Assembly: GCF_039543825.1 (NCBI RefSeq)
Contig: NZ_BAABKM010000002.1
Location: forward strand, 962,133-1,026,132
Source of the DNA: Nocardioides conyzicola
GTDB lineage: Bacteria > Actinomycetota > Actinomycetes > Propionibacteriales > Nocardioidaceae
Direction: 5' to 3'
Length of the DNA: 64,000 nucleotides
Position numbers and translations under genes: made by a program. The notes below the pieces were generated by a model. That model was not told the DNA's origin. It ran no database searches and worked only from the letters and a program-made list of their open reading frames with translations. Position 1 is the first letter of the stretch. Every line of letters starts with the position of its first letter. Positions 60,076-64,000 of the stretch are shown here, one piece after another.

Positions 60076-60689
60076 CCGCCCGGCACGACGGTCAGGTCGA
60101 TGCCCAGCCGCTCCCGGGCGACCCGCTGCTGCAGGTCGGGCGGGAACAGCCGGTCGTCCGCGCCCGCGATGCCGCTCGTCGGCACGTCGGGCCACCGGTC
60201 GAGCGGCCACGGCTCGGTGAAGGAGCGCTCCGACTCGTCGGAGCCGCCGCCGGCGAGGATCTCCTCCGTGACGTCGGGCGGTACGTCGTGGAAGAAGTCC
60301 TCGACCATGTCGAACTCCTCCGGCCGACCGTCCCGTCGGGCCGCGGCGCGGGCCGCCTGGCCCTGCCCGACGTTGCTCCACCACTCGCCGGCGGTCTCGC
60401 CGGGCGCCGGGACCATGGCGTTGAGCAGCACCAGCCGCTCGACGTCGAGGCGGTCGACGGCCAGCGGTGCACTGAAGCCGCCCAGCGACTGGGCGACCAG
60501 CACGAGAGGTCCGGCGTCGCGTGCGACGGCGACGATCTCGTCGGCGTACGCCGCGAGCCCGGCGGACTCGTCCGCCGCCGGCAGCTGGACGGGGATGCCG
60601 CGGTGGCCACGGGCCTCGAGCTCGGCGACGAGGCGGTCCCAGAAGCGGGCGTCGCCGCCGGCACCCGGGACGAGGAGGAAGGTCGTCAT
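60018..60689 (-). CDS. Alpha/beta hydrolase
   Basis: A 223-residue alpha/beta hydrolase. TTFLLVPGAGGDARFWDRL gives the oxyanion strand, LVAQSLGGFSAPL the nucleophile elbow with Ser near residue 68, GADDRLFPPDLQ the Asp region, and VPGGHLVALANP the catalytic His. The triad is complete. Its 3' end overlaps the convergent MFS gene by 58 bases. The substrate is unknown. Confidence 0.88.
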   Translation of the reverse strand: MTTFLLVPGAGGDARFWDRLVAELEARGHRGIPVQLPAADESAGLAAYADEIVAVARDAGPLVLVAQSLGGFSAPLAVDRLDVERLVLLNAMVPAPGETAGEWWSNVGQGQAARAAARRDGRPEEFDMVEDFFHDVPPDVTEEILAGGGSDESERSFTEPWPLDRWPDVPTSGIAGADDRLFPPDLQQRVARERLGIDLTVVPGGHLVALANPGLVAGVLVGD

Positions 60690-60736
60690 GGAGGTCCCGA
60701 CCGGGGTCGGGAGTGGAACTCATCGGCGCGGAGCGG

Positions 60737-61123
60737 TCAGTCCACCCGGTGCCAGCCGGCTGGGAGGGGCAGGTGGTCGTTGAGGCAGTCCTGCTGGTCG
60801 CCCCCGTCCTGCTCGATGAGCGTCCAGCCGTCCTTGTCGCAGTTGTAGGACATCGGCCGGTTGCCGAGCGGATCCCACCGCACGCCGGCGGGGAGCGGCT
60901 CGTCGACCGGGTAGCAGTCGTTGCCGGCGGGGGCCTCGCCGTCGGAGCACTGCCACTCGTCGCCCATCGGGTCGAACGCGCGGAGGAGGCCGAGACCGAG
61001 GGCGGCGACGGTCGCGATGCCAGCGAGGGCCAGCACGGGGACGAGGAGGAGGCCGGCCCAGCGACGCCAGCCCGTGGGCTCCGGTCGCCCCTCGGGGCCG
61101 GGACGCGGGTAGGGCGTCGTCAC
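60737..61123 (-). CDS. Single-pass membrane protein of unknown function
   Basis: A 128-residue protein with a proline-rich N-terminus, one membrane helix (about residues 22-46) and an extracytoplasmic domain with four Cys that could form two disulfides (CSDG, NDCYP, NCDKDG, DCLND). GTG 61123 has GGAGG five bases upstream and overlaps the preceding gene's stop. No family is recognised. Confidence 0.7.
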   Translation of the reverse strand: MTTPYPRPGPEGRPEPTGWRRWAGLLLVPVLALAGIATVAALGLGLLRAFDPMGDEWQCSDGEAPAGNDCYPVDEPLPAGVRWDPLGNRPMSYNCDKDGWTLIEQDGGDQQDCLNDHLPLPAGWHRVD

Positions 61124-61410
61124 GCGACCTCCTTCCACGGATCGTGCTCGGCGAGGATCCGGTCGACGCGTGCCTGGTCGAGCCGGGAGACGACGTACTG
61201 CGTCTCCTGGGCGTCGCGGACGCACTTGGCGAGGGAGAAGGACGAGGTGGTCAGGAAGAGGGTCCCGAGAGCCAGGAAGGCCTTGGGCCACGGATCGGCC
61301 GGCAGGTAGAAGATCGCGACCATCATGGTGAGCAGTGCGATGCCGAAGGCGAGGGCGGACTGCGCGAAGAAGGCGGTGGTGTTCTTGCTGGAGGGCGTGT
61401 GGTTGTCCAT
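61120..61410 (-). CDS. YiaA/YiaB-type two-helix membrane protein
   Basis: A 96-residue protein with two adjacent membrane helices (about 12-32 and 36-56): TTAFFAQSALAFGIALLTM, then a FYLPADPWPKAFLALGTLFL segment, the YiaA/YiaB pattern. ATG 61410 is preferred; the frame opens to 61446. It is coupled to the next gene by a GTGA overlap. The function is unknown. Confidence 0.82.
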   Translation of the reverse strand: MDNHTPSSKNTTAFFAQSALAFGIALLTMMVAIFYLPADPWPKAFLALGTLFLTTSSFSLAKCVRDAQETQYVVSRLDQARVDRILAEHDPWKEVA

Positions 61411-61482
61411 GCCCCGAGTCTCGGCGGGGCGCAGGCAGCCGGTCATCGGTACGGATACTCAACTGGTGCGACACTGCGGCGT

Positions 61483-62622
61483 GTGAGCTCGTGGACGTCG
61501 CCGGCGTCGATCGCCATCAAGGACCAGATGTTCCGCGCGCTCGCGGTCCTGCGGGTCGTCCTGCTCGTCAACGCCGTGGTCCTGAACCTCTATCGGGCCG
61601 ACAACTTCCAGCGGCCGGTCGCGGGCGCGGTCTGCATCGTGGTGATGGTGGCGTGGACCGCCTTCGCCGTCTGGGCGTACGACGAGGCGCGCCGCCGTAC
61701 CTGGCTGCTCCTGGGTGCCGACCTGGCGATCGCCATCGGCCTGCTGCTCGCGACGCCGCTGGTCAAGGGGCCCGGCTTCAGCGCCAGCGTGCCCGGCTTC
61801 TGGGTCGTCGGGGCGCTGGTCGCGTGCGCGATCCACTACCGGGTCGTCGGCGGCCTGGTCGCCGGTGTGCTCCTGGCCACCGCCGACCTCGCCACGCGGG
61901 AGCACATGGGCCAGTCGGACTACGGCAACGCCTTCCTGCTCGTCATCGGCGGGGCGATCGTCGGCTACCTGTGTGACTCGCTGCAACGGATGGCCACCGA
62001 GCGCGACGTCGCCGAGCGCGAGGCCGCGATGGCCGCCGAGCGCGCCCGTCTGGCGCGAGCGGTGCACGACGGGGTGCTCCAGGTGCTCGCCCTGGTCCAG
62101 CGACGCGGGCGCGAGCTGGGTGGCGAGGCCGGCGAGCTCGGCCGACTGGCCGGCGAGCAGGAGCGCGAGCTGCGCGGGCTGATCCGGGCCCAGGAGGCCG
62201 TCAGCACCCTCGGCCAGGACGCGACGGTGGACCTGGCCGCCGAGCTGGCGCGGCTCGAGCACGGCCAGGACGTCACCGTGTCGGGTCCGGGCACGCCGGT
62301 GGAGCTGCCCGCCGCCACCGCCCGTGAGCTGGTCGCGGTGGTGCGGGCGTGCCTCGACAACGTCCGGGTCCACGTCGGCGAAGACGCGCCCGCGTGGGTG
62401 CTCCTGCAGGCGTTCCCGGACCGCGTGGAGGTGTCGGTCCGCGACGACGGGCCGGGCATCCCGGCCGGCCGGCTCGAGGAGGCCGCCGCACAGGGTCGGC
62501 TCGGCGTCGCCGAGTCCGTCCGCGGCCGGATCGCCGACCTCGGGGGCACCGCGGAGCTGTCCACCGGCTCGTTCGGCACCGAGTGGGAGCTCGTCGTACC
62601 CCGACTAGGCTCGACGCCGTGA
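61483..62622 (+). CDS. Sensor histidine kinase, MacS/NarL-type
   Basis: A 379-residue kinase with about five to six N-terminal membrane helices (about residues 20-165), a short coiled coil, and a HisKA_3-like dimerisation segment with the phospho-acceptor His in RAVHDGVLQVLALVQRRGRE near residue 196. An HATPase domain follows with DNVRVH as the N box region and VRDDGPGIP as the G1 box. It starts with GTG. Its stop overlaps the response-regulator GTG, so the pair is a coupled two-component system. The signal is unknown. Confidence 0.9.
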   Translation: MSSWTSPASIAIKDQMFRALAVLRVVLLVNAVVLNLYRADNFQRPVAGAVCIVVMVAWTAFAVWAYDEARRRTWLLLGADLAIAIGLLLATPLVKGPGFSASVPGFWVVGALVACAIHYRVVGGLVAGVLLATADLATREHMGQSDYGNAFLLVIGGAIVGYLCDSLQRMATERDVAEREAAMAAERARLARAVHDGVLQVLALVQRRGRELGGEAGELGRLAGEQERELRGLIRAQEAVSTLGQDATVDLAAELARLEHGQDVTVSGPGTPVELPAATARELVAVVRACLDNVRVHVGEDAPAWVLLQAFPDRVEVSVRDDGPGIPAGRLEEAAAQGRLGVAESVRGRIADLGGTAELSTGSFGTEWELVVPRLGSTP

Positions 62623-63275
62623 GCGAGGACCCGATCCGCGTGATGGTCGTCGACGACCACCCGCTGTGGCGTGACGCCGTGGAGCGTGACCTCGCGGCCG
62701 CGGGGCTCGACGTGGTCGCCGTCGCGGCCGACGGGCGCGAGGCGCTGGCCCGCTTCCCCGCGGCCCGGCCGCAGGTGGTGGTCCTCGACCTGCAGATCCC
62801 GGCCCCGGACGGGGTCGAGGTGACGACGGAGATCGTGCGCCAGGACCCGTCGGTGCGGGTGCTGATCCTGTCCGCGTCGGGCGAGCACGCCGACGTGCTC
62901 GCGGCGGTGAAGGCGGGTGCGACCGGCTACCTGGTGAAGTCGGCCTCGCGCGAGGAGCTGCTGACCGCCGTACGACGGGTCGCCGACGGGGACCCGGTCT
63001 TCACCGCCGGGCTGGCGGGCCTGGTGCTCGGCGAGTTCCAGCGGATCTCGGACGCGCCGACGCCCGACCCGTCGGAGCCACGGCTGACCGAGCGCGAGAC
63101 GGAGGTCCTCAAGATGGTCGCCAAGGGCCTCTCCTACCGCCAGATCGCCGACCGCCTGGTGCTGTCGCACCGGACCGTGCAGAACCACGTCCAGAACACG
63201 CTCACCAAGCTGCAGATGCACAACCGCGTCGAGCTCACCCGCTACGCCATCGAGCGCGGACTCGACGCCGAGTAG
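62619..63275 (+). CDS. Response regulator, NarL/LuxR family
   Basis: A 218-residue regulator with a receiver domain (acidic DDH near residue 12, phospho-Asp in VVVLDLQIPAPDG near 56, Lys in YLVKSAS near 106) and a LuxR-type HTH (LTERETEVLKMVAKGLSYRQ, then IADRLVLSHRTVQNHVQNTL). GTG 62619 overlaps the kinase stop. A possible target is the CHAP-like gene 200 bp downstream, by position only. Confidence 0.93.
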   Translation: MSEDPIRVMVVDDHPLWRDAVERDLAAAGLDVVAVAADGREALARFPAARPQVVVLDLQIPAPDGVEVTTEIVRQDPSVRVLILSASGEHADVLAAVKAGATGYLVKSASREELLTAVRRVADGDPVFTAGLAGLVLGEFQRISDAPTPDPSEPRLTERETEVLKMVAKGLSYRQIADRLVLSHRTVQNHVQNTLTKLQMHNRVELTRYAIERGLDAE

Positions 63276-63485
63276 CCGCTCTGTGTGGCCGAGGCCACGC
63301 CTCTGCACGCCCGATCATGGGACAGATCACGTCCGGATGGGGATCACCGTGGGGTCGGTCGGGCGTTCTACCAGGTGCGCCCGGTGGGTCATCTTTCGCC
63401 TGCGCCGTCCTGCCAGGACCTCACCTCCGGGTGGGTCACGCCGCCGTTCCGGCCGCCACTGGCTCGCCTACGAAGGATCTTCGGT
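63276..63485 (+). promoter_or_regulatory. Leader region of the CHAP-like gene
   Basis: 210 bp between the response regulator and the CHAP-like gene. Several GC-rich hairpins are possible (for example GGCCGAGGCC just after the stop). I looked for a c-di-AMP riboswitch, common before such genes, and did not find its conserved motifs. Confidence 0.3.
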
Positions 63486-64000
63486 TTGTCCGCATCACCC
63501 TCGTCCCTGTTCGACCGCGCCGCTACGGCCCCCGCCCGGGTGCTCGTCGCACTGGCCCTCGTCGCCGTGACCGCCACCACCGTGGTGGCCGGCCACCGGC
63601 ACGGAGCATCCGCGCCCGCGGCATCCGTCGCCGACGCGGCGGCCGAGGTGCCGCCCGCCCACGAGCCCGCCGTACGCCGTGACGTCGTCTCCCGCTCCGG
63701 CGACCGCCGGCACGGGGCCACGACGGCGGCCGTGCGGCGCGCGGCGCCCCTGGTCCGCAAGCCCATCCCAACAATGCCGGAGGCGCGCAGCGACGCCGCC
63801 GAGACGGTCGCGGCGGCCGAGGCCTCGGCGTACAACATCCCCGGCCACTGCCTGGGCTGGGCGCGCGAGCAGGCGGACATCCCGTCGCGGTACGCCGACG
63901 CCGCCACCGCGTGGGAGCACGCGCGCGGCCGCCACCCCGGCGACCTGACCCCGCCGGAGGGTGCTGCGGTCTACTGGCTGGGCGGCAGCGGCGGCCACGG
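63486..64000 (+). CDS. Secreted CHAP-like protein, 3' end outside window
   Basis: A partial protein (171 residues visible) that starts with TTG 63486, has a signal helix (about residues 18-36), an Ala-rich linker and then the start of a CHAP/NlpC-like domain: GHCLGWAREQADI with a candidate catalytic Cys, DAATAWEHARG, and PPEGAAVYWLGGSGGHG at the window end. The expected His and the rest of the domain lie beyond 64000. The start is uncertain because no good ATG or GTG lies in frame nearby. It is a probable wall-associated protein. Confidence 0.65.
   Translation, partial: MSASPSSLFDRAATAPARVLVALALVAVTATTVVAGHRHGASAPAASVADAAAEVPPAHEPAVRRDVVSRSGDRRHGATTAAVRRAAPLVRKPIPTMPEARSDAAETVAAAEASAYNIPGHCLGWAREQADIPSRYADAATAWEHARGRHPGDLTPPEGAAVYWLGGSGGH

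Noticed and set aside
63276..63485. Possible c-di-AMP riboswitch before the CHAP-like gene
   Set aside because: The conserved motifs of that riboswitch class are not found in order; only generic GC-rich hairpins are present.

Overview
The window looks like a high-GC actinobacterial chromosome, most likely a Nocardioides-type organism. Support comes from the very high GC content, frequent GTG starts, ATGA/GTGA gene overlaps, many leaderless TANNNT promoters, an IdeR/DtxR regulator, DUF2277, a KstR-type operator and the general gene set. The genus is an inference from gene style; no rRNA is present.

Region 1 (about 1-26,790) is the right-hand part of an integrative conjugative element (ICE). 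Its left end, and any relaxase or replication gene, lie outside the window. A tightly overlapping transfer operon (1-11,320) encodes a VirB8-like membrane protein, a transglycosylase/NlpC-P60 wall hydrolase, two small pilin-like membrane proteins, a VirB6/TrbL-like channel protein, an SCO6880-like protein, a VirB4 ATPase, an ArdC-like/ImmA-type metallopeptidase and a VirD4 coupling protein. Next comes a defence and accessory island (11,580-21,335). It holds a complete QatABCD anti-phage operon, a DUF5677-like protein, a Schlafen/AlbA_2-domain protein, a tail-to-tail DUF488/unknown pair and a HEPN-like protein. The element ends with a small HTH regulator, an SSB, three ICE hypotheticals, a tyrosine integrase, an excisionase-like protein and a 3' fragment of tRNA-Arg(CCT), read as an att site.

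Region 2 (26,796-28,456) is a small AbiE-type toxin-antitoxin module between two perfect 37-bp direct repeats. Each repeat is a copy of the 3' end of the neighbouring L-2-hydroxyglutarate oxidase gene, so the module looks like a separate small insertion stacked against the ICE.

Region 3 (28,424-64,000) is ordinary chromosome. It carries lhgO, an enoyl-reductase-like gene, a sirtuin, ideR, photolyase, a GH13 alpha-glucosidase, a MarR-controlled MFS exporter, a TetR-controlled heterodimeric ABC exporter, a glycosidase-like barrel fused to a membrane domain, pdxH, a citrate synthase with an SDR and a GNAT protein, a divergent pair under a KstR-type operator, serC, an NrtR-like NUDIX regulator with an SPFH/NAD-kinase-like operon, an NmrA/TetR pair, an MFS transporter and a two-component system. 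The last gene is a CHAP-like secreted protein cut by the window edge.

The main non-coding observations are the tRNA-derived att fragment with the stacked AbiE island; a transcription unit at 39,511-39,814 with a near-perfect promoter, an extended Shine-Dalgarno, a 12-codon ORF and long hairpins; tandem NrtR-type operators; and a KstR-type operator over a leaderless promoter.
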